A stretch of DNA of 64,000 nucleotides from Viridothelium virens (Eukaryota > Ascomycota > Dothideomycetes > Trypetheliales > Trypetheliaceae), in the NCBI GenBank assembly GCA_010094025.1, contig ML991821.1, positions 62,001-126,000 of the forward strand. Direction: 5' to 3'. The translations under genes were made by a program, and so were the position numbers. Numbering within the stretch: the stretch's first letter is position 1; every line of letters starts with the position of its first letter. Below the pieces are notes generated by a model, which saw only the letters and a list, made by a program, of their open reading frames with translations, was not told where the DNA came from and searched no databases. This document shows positions 46,518 through 57,970 of the stretch, one piece after another.

Positions 46518-49500
46518 CTCAAAGATAGGGCTAGAAAATCATGCAAGCCTTCCTCTCAACCGACTTAATATGAGGCACGTCTGACTGCGTACCGTTCAGA
46601 TTTGGGTTGCCGGCAAAGCTGGAGCCAACTCAGGCCAACAATGAGAGAGGGTATGACATCGTTTGGTGGCATGTGCTTAGAAAGTGGCACGGGATTTCAT
46701 AAGAATCGCGCGGTCTCGCCGGACAGAGGATCGCAAAGGGGTTTTACGGGGTGTATGGCAACCCTGGCACGCAAAGCCGGCTCGGTGAGGGTTTGGCGAA
46801 GATGGAATCTGTAAAGATGAGATTCGAGCTGGCCAAAATGACGATTTCAGGGTCCAGGCAGCTAGCGGATAGTGCTTGGTTGTGACTAGATTGTGGAATT
46901 AGGGACAGGTGGGGAGGTCTCCGAACCAGAGATCAAGGCTTCAGATGATAGATGCTTGGCAGTCTCCTCGCTTGGGAGCGGAGAAAAATTGGAGACATCA
47001 AAAAGAAAAGCTGCGGTTTGACGTTCAAGCCTGGGAGCAGATCTCCAAATTATGGAGCTTTGCAAAGGGCCTGGCTGCCTCGTACGGCTGCGCGTGCGAA
47101 TCCCTGCTACTGCCTGCGACGCCGAAATGTCCGGCGTGGTAAGGTACGGAGTGGAATCTTCGACTCGGGGGCCTCCGTTTTGAGAAGCATGGAAGAGATA
47201 TCGAACTAACTGGGTAGGTAGTCGGCCCGTCACCACTGAACCAGTCATTTGCAAGGCCACAGCGTGTGCCAGACGTGCGCCGAACCATGGGTGCATGAGT
47301 GCATCGAGGCCGGGCGGCAGCTGGCGTCCAACGGCTCTCAGCTACTGTGACAGGCTCGGCTGGCCCCTCGTTGCAGGTAGTTCGCTCTAGTCGCCAACGA
47401 GGCTCCGCACAGCTGGTGGTTTGGGGCACTCAGCATTGGTTGGTTACGGACTGCCTACCTGGGCGAGAAGCCAGCAACGATTCGCCCGTCTTTCACGTGC
47501 ACTGTTTCAGCACTGCGATTCGTCCGGCCAGGCCTTGCAGATGTCAATGTAAGATGAGCATGAGCTGCCTTGGCCGTTCTTCTTCTGGTGTTCTCGTCGT
47601 GATTTTGTACCTCCAGCCTGTGGATCAACGCATTCAGAGCAGTGGTGGTGCTTATATATCGTCAATAATGGAGAAGAACAAGAGTGAAGGGCATAGAGTA
47701 CGACCGTCGCACCTTGAATCTTGAACTTGCTAGCAATGACCCTGAAAGACGTACTGTATGAGGGGCCAGGCACCCAGGCACCGTAACGGCGGTACCTCTT
47801 TTGGCTTCAGGCGCGTCGCCGCCCGCTTCCTCGCTTGCTCCATCCCACATCCCTTGGCCGAGCCTAAGCACCCTAAGGCTCGTGGTGCTGGGTCCGCCTA
47901 ATGATGCATCCGTCGGATCTGCGAACCCCAAGCAGCCAAGCACTGGCCCACTGTATTACCGTGCTACATTCCCCCACGAATGGCACCAATGGAGTGAGCC
48001 TATGAGACCAATTTCGAGTGACAATAACCATTGCCACGCCCAAGGCACCTTCCGAATGATCCAATCCCGCACATGGCTCCGATGCCGTGGGGTCGAGATG
48101 CCTTGCGAAGCAATCTGCGGGCCCTGCGAAGACCGGACCTTATGCTCTGCAGTTCGTTAACGGATGTGTCTCAAACCTACTATGTACAAAGGAGATCAGC
48201 CAGGCGCAATCTCACGAAGAGAGCGTTTCACTCCTTTCTAACGCTTGTGCCGACTCACAAGGAGTCGCGAAGCAAGAATCGCTGTTTGCTCATCATAGAA
48301 TTATGGCGCCTCATGAATCCTCTTGCTTTTCGAGGACGGTCGAGAACACTTGGCCCATACACAGATTGCATCGCACCTCCGTCACCACGCGCTGATGTGG
48401 ACGTTGCCGAATCGGTCAAACCTGCCGGTACCTGCCATCCCGGCACCCCGGTCCCGGTGTATTCTTGCGATGGTAGGGAAGGAATGATATTAACCTTAGC
48501 CTCCGACGTGAGTTCTGGCAACTCCTTTACTGTATTAGGAAAAAGCACAGGGAGACCTGTCTCGGCTCTGATTCGACGTCTCCGACTTTCAATGCCAACT
48601 ACGTGTGCGAACACCTCCGTTTCCCACATTGCTTGACCTGTGCGTCAAGACTCAAGCAGTTGAAACATGGAGAACTCGTGGCAACCACATCGGTTTTGAC
48701 AAATGTCACAGGGGTGATAAGACATCGACCGGACAAAGAGAAAGATATGTCATTTGTATTATTTTACAAGGCCCGAGGGATAATGTGCGTCTATAGAATG
48801 ACCATTACCCGATCAAATGCAGCGCCTCTTCGTTTGTACTTGTGACTATGCCACCGCACGTCTTATAGTCAAATCCATCCATCACCTTGCTTCAGGAAAA
48901 GGCCTACTCGAACAATGTTGCAGGGTTTCGTGTGAGGTGCGAAGAGAGTTGAATGTCCGAGTGCGAGTTAGGCAAGGGGAGAGAAGAGCCTAGATAGAGT
49001 CAGCATACGGACATTCATCTTGACGCATGATAGATGGACCTTATAAGTGATGGCCTGGGCTCGCTACGGGTATATCCCAAATATATTATTAAAGGAAGAT
49101 AGCCACTAGCCGGAGGTCAGATGCTGATGCGAGGTGTTCCAAAGCTCTGGGGCATACTAATGGATGGCAACTCTTGAGATATCAATGACCTTGGTAATGC
49201 GTTCCTACTGTCCATTAGCTGCACATATTTTAGCCGTAGAGCTTTGACGCATAACGATCGAACCTTCGACTCCTCTGATAACTGCATCATGATGATTCAG
49301 AGACGTGTAACTTGAGAGTGTCTTCAGTTGGGGGACTGTGGTGAAGCAAGAAGTTGAAAACTGCAGGTGATTGAAAACTATACCTAAGCTTTTTCAGATT
49401 GATGCGCTTTACTTTAATAGGTAAGTTCCCGAAGCTCATCCTTGCGCTTGCAACGAAATTTGGATTGTCCCTCCATCTCCACGCGCCCTTCGACGTCAGA

Positions 49501-49634
49501 CACAAATAAGTTTTGTCTAATATCTTCATCGGGTCGAAGAAACTATTCCCTATCACGAATCAGGGACCTTCAACCTCCTGTTCGACAACGTGCGACCATC
49601 TCTCACACCTCGCATATCATCCTTCACATGCACA
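46518..49634. other. Largest gene-poor region of the window
   Basis: About 3.1 kb. Open frames of 90-200 codons exist (48031-48636 plus, 48255-48629 minus, 47299-47724 plus), but they overlap one another and show no domain, bias or signal. The right end must hold the SF3B4 promoter. No transposon, tRNA or repeat recognised. A lineage-specific gene or non-coding RNA cannot be excluded. Confidence 0.45.
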
Positions 49635-50769
49635 ATGTCGGGAGCGCGACACTGGCAAGTGGACCACCCGCATCTCTCAAGCAAGTCATGGCGACGAATA
49701 GCTAACAAGCAACCATAGGGAACAGGACAAAGAGGCCACGGTCTACGTCGGCAATCTTGACGAACGGGTCACGGACAGCTTAGTGTGGGAGCTCATGCTT
49801 CAAGCTGGTCGGATTGTCAACGTACATCTACCCAAAGACCGCGTAACACAGACACACCAAGGCTATGGCTTCGTCGAATTCATCAGCGAGGAAGATGCCG
49901 ATTATGCCGCTAAAATAATGAACCAAATACGCTTGTATGGCAAACCTGTGCGCGTCAACAAAGCTTCGGCCGATAAGCAAAAAACAGTTGAAGTTGGCGC
50001 CGAACTCTTCATTGGCAACCTAGACCCAATGGTTGATGAAAAGACTCTTTTCGAGACCTTTCAACGCTTTGGGACCATATTAGCGACTCCAAAGATCGCG
50101 CGCGATGACTCCAATCTTTCCAAAGGTTATGGTTTCGTCTCTTTCGCCGACTTCGAGTCCTCGGATGAGGCTATTGCAAACATGAATGGCCAATATCTCA
50201 TGAACAAGGAAATCAGTGTTCAATACGCGTACAAAAAGGATGGGAAAGGTGAACGTCATGGCGACCAGGCGGAACGCATGCTTGCAGCCCAGGCCAAAAA
50301 ACATAACATCCAACCCCAAGCCCAGCCTCTCCCTCCCCAGCTGTTTGCTCCCCCACCGAGCGCTCCAGTACCACCCCAAGGCATGCCGAACGGTCAACCT
50401 CCAATGCTCAACGGCGGCCCGCCGGCCAGCGTACCTCCTGGCTTCGCAGGCATGCCACCTCCATCCAATTTCGGTGCTCCTCCACCACCGCACGGCTTTA
50501 ACGCCATGCCTCCACCAACACCTCATCAGCAATCATCCCGTACGCCTGTTCCACAGACACCATTGCCGAATCCTCCGCCCGGTTTGCCAGCAAGGCCGCC
50601 GCCAAGCCAAGCGGGCTATGGCGGACCGCAGAATTTCGCACCTCCAGGGTATGCGGGAGGGTTCCCAGGACAGCCCAGTGGCGGACCCCCGCCTGGGTTT
50701 GGTGCACCACCAGGACCGCCAGGAGGGATGCCGCCCGGATATCAGCAGGCAGGTTATGGAAGGAGGTGA
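49635..50769 (+). CDS. HSH49: Splicing factor 3B subunit 4 (HSH49/SAP49)
   Basis: This U2 snRNP SF3b subunit contacts pre-mRNA near the branch site. Exons 49635-49654 and 49719-50769 give 356 aa, starting [20 protein letters not shown], identical in style to other fungal SF3B4 proteins. Two RRMs: residues about 13-91 (RNP motifs VYVGNLDE and HQGYGFVEF) and 100-180 (LFIGNLDP and SKGYGFVSF), followed by a Pro/Gly/Met-rich tail typical of SAP49. The only way to keep the conserved start is an intron with donor GCAAGT (49655-49718), a GC-AG intron with a GCTAAC branch site. GT donors nearby break the frame or leave introns near 34 nt. Confidence 0.95.
49655..49718 (+). other. GC-AG intron in HSH49
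   Basis: This 64-nt intron starts GCAAGT, has GCTAAC about 16 nt before its end and finishes CATAG. It splits the Trp codon TG/G. The non-canonical donor otherwise matches the U1 consensus well, as is usual for GC-AG introns. Confidence 0.85.
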
Positions 50770-51338
50770 TTAAGAATTCAGCTTTTCGGAAAAGCCAGCC
50801 GTTAAGCTGCGCAAAGTAGTCAGACTTACAACTCGATTCACATATGATTTTGCACCTGCAAAGGGAGTAATTGATCGAACAAACGGAAATTTTTTTGTGG
50901 TTTGACATAACGACTAGCACTTTTTCATAAGGCATGTCTTGAAAATATCCGGAACTGGTGGAGCCCTCGCCATATTCTGCTCAAGGTGTATATACTCTAT
51001 AACAGAGCTGCGGGGCACCGAACGTTATGTGGTTGAAATGGTGTGAGACGATAGAGTCGACCGCCAGTGGTGCAGACCCAGAGTACAAATGGCGGGGTAA
51101 GAGAGACAAGGACAGCGACGGAAAGGAGTTGATGCAGCAGGATAACGAGCAGTGTACAGGAGGCCGGAAATGATACTTGGATGATGCTACTACGAAAGCA
51201 AGGTCGTTGTCGCTTACACGGACATGATTTTATCGGTGCCAGTCGGCGTCTGTGCCATCTGGCTCTACCATTTCGCTGCATCATGTAATCTCAGTGTATT
51301 CAATGACTCTCTCCCTCTATCGCTTTCGCTCCTATCTC
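50770..51338. other. Convergent intergenic region HSH49 / eL28
   Basis: About 570 bp between two gene ends. Nothing recognised. Confidence 0.6.
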
Positions 51339-51971
51339 TCACGCTTTCCTCTTTCCCTCAGCTGCCAATTTCAAAGCCTTTCGCCCCCTGGGCTTCCTCT
51401 CCGGGGTCGGTTTCTTCGTCCGCTGTGCCTGCCGCAGAGCGCTCGCCCGCGCTATCATTTCCTGTCGCAGATCGACGCGATACCCTTGCTTGGTCGTCTC
51501 CTTGATGAGCTGCCGATATATCTGGCGATTGTGCGTGTTGGCTGGAAAGTGGTGGGTCTTGTGGAGTTTGGCCGGCTGCGAGGGAGCCCCAGAAGGGTTC
51601 ACAGCAGATGCATTCTTCGTGGTCAGAGTGAGAGCGGACGGATTGCGCGCAGAAGGGTTGATGCCAATGGCCTAGGGCAGTGTTAGCAAGGGTGGGGAGG
51701 ATAGCAAGATCGGTAAAGAAAGAGAGTGAAATGGACCTTGGTGTCGATAAAGCCTTCATATTTGCGATTATGGATATTGGTGAGGTTCAATGGATCGCGG
51801 GAGAAGGTGACGCCACCAGCTTGTTTGCGCTTCAGGAGCATGGAGTTGTTGCCGCCTATTTGGGGTTTACTTTGTCAGTGGATATCTTCCAAGGCCGGAC
51901 ACAACTTTGGTGGACGTACGAGTGCACAGCCATATCAAGTCCGTAGACATGTTTTCGAAATTGGTCGCCAT
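51339..51971 (-). CDS. RPL28E: 60S ribosomal protein eL28
   Basis: This is a large-subunit cytosolic ribosomal protein of the eL28 family, present in filamentous fungi and absent from S. cerevisiae. Exons 51920-51971, 51737-51855 and 51339-51671 give 167 aa; introns are 64 and 65 nt. Spliced, it reads MATNFENMSTDLIWLCTRGN, NSMLLKRKQAGGVTFSRDPL, NLTNIHNRKYEGFIDTKAIG; the last exon continues with NRQIYRQLIKETTKQGYRVD and a basic tail KPTPERKPRGRKALKL. It is slightly longer than usual because of a Ser/Ala/Asn-rich stretch (NPSARNPSALTLTTKNAS). The second donor is GTCCAT. It is divergent from the DUF2015 gene. Confidence 0.94.
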
Positions 51972-52435
51972 AATGCTGGTGTGTTTCGTTCAATCTCCTC
52001 CGTGGACTTGAGACCCAGGAATCGATAGCGGATGTTCGCAATATCGACGGACGTCGTAGCTTCGTGTGCCGATGTTGCGGGAAATCCTTCCCTGTCTGTT
52101 CCGAGCGGTCCGGCTAAACGTGCCATAACTAAACTACTCGGAGTACCTGTAACAAACGCCTCAGTGGCCCGCGTCTGATATGACATGGTCTCCACAGCTG
52201 GATCACACCTCAATCCAACTCCAACCTTCATCAATGCCCGCCCCCTCCTGAAACCCAGGTGAAAAGGCCTTGGTGCCTTTGCTTCAACTGTCCACAACGC
52301 TCCGTTGCTTTGCTTGCTCATTCTCCCGAACAGCAAAGATAGTAGCCTCGTTTCTATCCTTCCGTACCTCTCATTATAAGTCTCCGTCTTATCCATTTGC
52401 CATCGTCAAGCTCACTCCTTCATACCTGCGCCGAA
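51972..52435. promoter_or_regulatory. Bidirectional promoter region eL28 / DUF2015
   Basis: About 464 bp between divergent starts. No recognised ribosomal-protein promoter box. Confidence 0.5.
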
Positions 52436-53064
52436 ATGGGATACATACTATATGGACTTTCTCTTGCTTGTCTAATCTTCGCGACTGGTACGTTAGAGTT
52501 TGAGCAGGCCATTTCTTTCTCTTATCTTCAGCTTTGCCCAAATCACTGCCCAACTTGACCCGTCGCTTACACCCTCACGCGCATCTCACCCACATAAAGC
52601 ATGCCTTCATATGTCTATCTTCTCTTTATTCAGGCACCAAACTGATGGTCAGTTCCGCAGTCCTCTATCTTACTCGCGACCACTGGACTCCCTACGCGCC
52701 TGCAGTTCCCTACCTTACCGTCGAAGGCCCTCTTCCCTCATTCATAACCCGTCATCTCCCCCTCTTTTCTTCTACTTCCTCTGGTACCCGCCCGGCTTAC
52801 ACCCGCGTTCCCGGTGGTTCTTTCACCGATGACATTAGTGCGGGACTCAGCTCCTCCAACTTTGATCTTTCGCCCAATCTCGAGGCGGGCGACAGTCGGC
52901 AAGGGTTAGATGACGAGGCGAAGGAAGCCGTGAAGCGTATAATGACGAGGAGGAAGTGTGGGTTTGACGAGGCGAGAGTGATCTGGTTGAGAGAGAGGAT
53001 GAGAAGGGAGAATGTGGCTGAGGATGGAACGCCGCGGGATCCGAAGGCGGTATTTTTCTCTTAA
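52436..53064 (+). CDS. DUF2015 family fungal protein
   Basis: Exons 52436-52487 and 52634-53064 give 160 aa; the intron is 146 nt. The protein starts MGYILYGLSLACLIFATGTK, a hydrophobic N-terminal helix (signal anchor), followed by LMVSSAVLYLTRDHWTPYAP. The conserved second half reads DDISAGLSSSNFDLSPNLEA, GDSRQGLDDEAKEAVKRIMT, RRKCGFDEARVIWLRERMRR and ends RDPKAVFFS, the signature of this fungal family of unknown function. Residues about 55-85 (SFITRHLPLFSSTSSGTRPA) appear longer than in relatives I remember. It is probably a small ER or secretory-membrane protein; the role is unknown. Confidence 0.88.
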
Positions 53065-54120
53065 TAACGTGACGGAGCTGATGTGATCAATCACTGTTAA
53101 TGATGGAGGTGGCTAGCGTGGGTGCTGATGGCTATACAGTCACTTTTCGGTTGGGAGCGGGAGCAGGGTCGAAATACTTTACCTCGTTACAGTTCTCCCT
53201 TCAAGCGGGTGTTCTTGGGAATCTATTGGCTTGGCTTGGCTTTCACGTTGCAGCTCCTGGCGTGCTGCTGAGCGTCAATTTTCTTGCTTCTCTCTCACTT
53301 CTTGCTGTCCATGCCCATCGTCGTTGCCTGTTCCCTTTCCGGCTAGGAGAGTCTGTGCATACAATCCAACCTTGTGGACCAAGAAAACAAAATTAGAAAA
53401 GAAGTACTTGGACTTGAGAGGTCTGTGTAAGTGTATAGCATCTTGTGGATGACAGTTATTTCGAAACACGAGCAAGCAGATGGCGAAATGCAGGGTCACG
53501 AAACAATACATGCAAAATGATGAAGTATGAATAACTGCGTTTTCATCATTCCGGCGGTACATAACGCGTGTTAACTTGACAGAGAGCATGAAGGTTCGTA
53601 GGCCGCATATTCGAGGGGCAATCTTGGAGACCAACTCGTACCCATTTTACCATCGAGAGTGGAGATTCATGCTTGACCACAGTCAATTACGCCCAAGCGA
53701 CTCGAATACGGCCAAAAACGAACTCTACAATAAGGAAGTCTATAGGCACAAAGACTTCTTAGAATTCTCGAGAAAGTCCTAGGTCGTTTCGCCGGGGGCC
53801 ATACATGTCGGCGCACTCCATTTTCGGAGAAGTCTCATCATAGTGAATGGACCAGTTTGCCTCATTTCCATTCAGGGGCCTTGCTCACGTCAACATACAA
53901 GTCGATACCAACAAAGATTAACTCTATCGTAGCGACTCTACTACCTTCGGCGGTGGAAGCGCCCAGCCGTGCGCCCAGCCATCCCCAATTTTTCTGCCGG
54001 CACTATCATACAAAGACGGCATTAGCCAAGGCATCTAAGTTTGGGTGTGCATGCATTCACCGAAGTCAATTCGCATCCATGCCCAGATTCTGCCGCATAC
54101 CAGCCACAGCTAGACGGCTT
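53065..54120. other. Convergent intergenic region DUF2015 / SEC15
   Basis: About 1.05 kb. Short frames only; no supported gene. A small GCGCCCAGCC doublet lies near 53960. Confidence 0.55.
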
Positions 54121-56702
54121 TCATCGGATGCCGAGCCGGTCCTTGAAAGTCGAGAATTGCGTCGAAGGTTTTGCAGGTGAGGACTCAGGTACAGCCACGG
54201 CTTCTGCGCCTTGCGTTACCCTGCGAGGGCTGCATTAGCACTGACAATAAAGCACGTAGAGAGATGACTACACCGTCATCGCGATAACATCAATGCATAT
54301 AGCGCATATAGGAAACATTTGACATACTTCTCAAGCAAAACCGCCCCATTGACCTTATCAACCCGCCCATACCTCCGGTTCCTTAGTCCAACATCAAAAA
54401 ACTCCTCCTTATTCTCCGTCCCCATCAGCTCCACGGTTTGGCGCAGTTCATCGAGGTTTTCATGTAAAATTGCGTTCCCCAAAGAATCAACAAATTGGCT
54501 AAGGTGCTTGACGTCAACATCAAGGAGCTGCACCGCGGCCGGGGTTATCTTAGTGACAATAGGATCGAGGGGGAGTGAGAGGACAGAAGTAGCGGCGTGG
54601 GAGAGGGCATCGAAGTAGATAAGTTCTTTAATTTCGGTGGGGAGGCCAAGGAGGACAGACGACATGATATTGGACAGGTAGCGTGTGAGTTCTTGCATAT
54701 AGAGGGAAGGTTGCGGGTTGGGTGAGCTGGAGGGAGCAGTCCTATTTACGGATAGTCAGCCGCTTGGAGGTGCGAGCGAGGCATCGAGACTGCTCGGAGA
54801 GTCACTTACCAGTCGTATTCTGCTGTCTCTACCAAATCATCAATTTTGGAGTTTACAAGCTCAAATATACGTTTCTCGGCTGTCTTCTTCCCCGTTTCGA
54901 ACTCCGCTGTCGCCTTGAGCACGACAGGCCCTGATGCAGCACCCGAAGTGCGAGCTTCTACTAGGAGCTCCTGCAATTCTTTGCACGCAGTTTCAAAATG
55001 CCCCAGGTTTGTCAGAATTTGCACAATCTGCCCTGGATACTGACTGCTCAAGCGATCCACAAGACTCTGGCATACCTTTGTACATAGCAACTCATCCAAG
55101 GAATTCTTCAGCGTGTCGTCAATCACATCCGAGTTCTGGAAGTGGTCGTCCGAGAAGAGATAGATTTGGTTAAGGAGGCTACGGATATCAATGCAGCACA
55201 ACGGATACATTTGAGAAAAGGGGAAGACAGTCGGGAACTTGATTTGCTCCGGTCGCTTGTCAGGACTATACCAGGAGACAGTAACGACCTTTTCATAGTC
55301 CTCAGCGTTGGATATGGGCATGGGCATGTAGTCATCGGTAGATACAATCTCGGAGAAGTCTTCGCTAAAGCGCTGCTTGAGCAGCTCAGCATACTTTCCG
55401 AAAAGTGTTAAGAGCAGCGCGTCGAGACTGGTTATGGAGTAACCCCAGGAGTCCATTGTCTGGATGAACATGGCAATGATTGATTTGATCTTCAGCAACT
55501 TTCCATCGTTGTTGACGGTATTGAGGGCGTTCGAGATGAGATTGATAGCGCTTTGGCACATAGAATCCCAAAGCTCGTCAACATCAACCGCGGATCGTAG
55601 ACTTTCCGTCTTTTTCATGGTAGACCTTTCGATGATAGCGAAGCCCGTAATGCTTTCGAGAAGGGTGGTAAGATCGGTGTCCTCTTCATCCGTGAGATCT
55701 ATGTGGGTTGGGAGAAGCAGGTCTTTCTGCTTCCGACGCGTGTTCGCATACTCCGCACGGAACCGTTCGCTCTGGCCGAGTGCATTGTGGATATGCATAC
55801 ACTCAAAGAGAGGGGTAAAATCGACCTCGATTTCGACTTCTTCGTTATCATTGTTCAAGACATCGAATTCTTCCGTCTCATCAGCTACCAGTTCGATGGC
55901 GGAGTTGAGTTTGAAGTTTCCGGCGTATTCGCTAATTTCCAAACGGTCTTTCTGGCGCTGTCTTCGCATCTGTGTATGGTAGAAAGCTACTTCGCCGACG
56001 TATTGAGAGGTCTCTCGGATTCGAAAAAGCCAGCTATTGAGATCGGACATAACGGCCTCTGCGATGAGTCTCTGAGTGGCTGGCACAGACTTTTCAATCA
56101 TCTCCGCGATTTTGTACCTCGTCACCGCACGCAGATGGACATTCTGCAATTCATCCAATGCTCGTAATGCCGCATAATGATTCTTCTGAGCCAGCAAGTC
56201 GTGTACTTGGTTGGCCAGTTTCAGCACCTCAAGGCAGTCCTGAAGCGCCTGGGACGTCTCATCAATACTCTGTCGCACGCTACGTGATTCTACCAGAGCT
56301 CTTTTCTGTTCAAGAAGTTTCTCGGTGCTGCTCTGGATTGCTTGGGCCAGCCGAAGCACTTCAGAGGTCAGGGAAAGCGTGCCCTCTCGGACACGTTGGA
56401 GCTGATCCACGGAGGAAATGAAATCTTGAGAGTTCGTGTTACATATCCGCTCGATGTCAGCCTCCCGATCACTGGAAACTTGGTTCAATGCCTGAATAAG
56501 CTGAGCTGCTCGGTCTGTTTGACGCGCATCCTTCATAACGGGAATGAGTTGGTCTATGTAGTCATTGTCTGAAGAGGATAGCATAATCTACGGCGAGCTT
56601 AGCTGCAATAGTACATATTCACAGATCTTCAAGGAACGCTACCTGCTGAACAGCGGCAGTTAAATCATCCCGCGGCTCAATAAGCGCAGGCATGGCAGGC
56701 AT
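54121..56702 (-). CDS. SEC15: Exocyst complex component SEC15
   Basis: This exocyst subunit binds the Rab Sec4 on secretory vesicles and links it to the tether at the plasma membrane and hyphal tip. Exons 56643-56702, 54810-56587, 54328-54741 and 54121-54220 give 783 aa; introns are 55, 68 and 107 nt. N-terminal coiled-coil region (QTDRAAQLIQALNQVSSDRE, EADIERICNTNSQDFI), then the helical CorEx-like core: NHYAALRALDELQNVHLRAV, ESITGFAIIERSTMKKTESL, DVDELWDSMCQSAINLISNA, FSQMYPLCCIDIRSLLNQIY. The C-terminus was completed by splicing: YDWTAPSSSPNPQPSLYMQE, then LLEKVTQGAEAVAVPESSPA and the end FKDRLGIR. Length agrees with fungal Sec15. Confidence 0.95.
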
Positions 56703-57970
56703 AACTGATCCACCTAGGCGCCTTCTCTACAGCTCCACTGGTCGGGCTTAGGTCGTACAAAGATCAAGTTCGATCTCTCACAGTTTTCTCAACTGTAAAG
56801 GATGATGTTCTTCCTTGAATGAGGGTTACTGAAGTGAGTAAGACAGCTAGGAACGTCTTGTCCGATCCAGAGCTATGAAGACCGAGACGATAGCCGCAGT
56901 TTATCAAGCTGGCAAACTATTGAGTGACAGGGGCAGAGCGTATAATCGCAGTCCGGGAGGTTCCTCAATGTGTCTACCAAGGTAGGTAGGGCGGGAGAAT
57001 CACGTTGGCTGTTGGCCGCTGCGGCTCTGCGGGAGTCGATGCTGGCTGGAAGTGAGGCTCGGAATCGAAGGCGGTGAGTGATTCACCAGGCACCAATGCA
57101 GGGTCCAGCTAATTACCTCATTCTTATCCCGGCCACGGCCAGGGTCCGACATTCTGCCGTCCCATGCTTTAAAACTCCAAATCAGTTCCTCAATTTCTCA
57201 CCTTTACATCTTCACACAATAGGCACACTTTTGGTTGAGAATAACAGCCGAAACTTGGAGATCGTGAGTTCATCTGCGTGGACGATGGCGAATACTAGAT
57301 TTGCTAGCCAGATCTGTCAGGAACATGGTCTAAGTTCCATGTTTCCGTTTGGTGATCTGATACTCGTCGTGACTGCCCCCCCAGGTCCAGATAGATTGAC
57401 CGATAGAGCATCGCGACCGCCTCTCTGGGCGACCGCCTTGGAGACCTGCTAGCGCTCCGTCATCCAATATTGGATATCTTCCATTCTGGGACGACGTGCA
57501 CAAGGCCATGGACTTCGCGTCCTCGCCCATCCTTTCTGCCCTGATCCCCACCTCTTCGCCAGTTCTTTCTATCCGCTCACGTCTACTTTTCTTACCCAAC
57601 GCTCTTTGCTGATATCCGCAGCTTCATCCACATTCTCTACCATTGGACCTGCTAGCTGAGCCTTGGTTTTTCAAAACCCGCCGTTGCGCCGTGCTTCTCA
57701 AAAGTGCGGTTGCGCGTTGCCTTCTGGGTTCTGATCCACTCTACCGCTCTTGAAACTAGTAACTGTAGCTTCTGCTTAACCGGTAAGTGGAAACTCTGCC
57801 TCAATTCTGGCATCTCCTATAGCCTGCAGGAATCGCGTGACAAAGGCCCCAGTCACTTGCATTCCCGAAAGGGCGATTGGTGCTGCTTGACGCGTGGCCG
57901 AGGAGAGATGCTCGCGATTTGAGGAGAAAACAAGCAAGATTGGACTGTCACTAACCTTTCCACAGACAGC
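56703..57970. promoter_or_regulatory. Bidirectional region SEC15 / MEI2-like
   Basis: About 1.27 kb. The right end (CACTAACCTTTCCACAG, ending about 57964) looks like the acceptor of a 5' leader intron just before the MEI2-like ATG, so this gene probably has a spliced leader. A GGTAGGTAGG string lies near 56984. Confidence 0.5.

Noticed and set aside
48031-48636. 201-codon plus frame overlapping a 124-codon minus frame
   Set aside because: The two overlap, neither has a family match or coding bias I can see.
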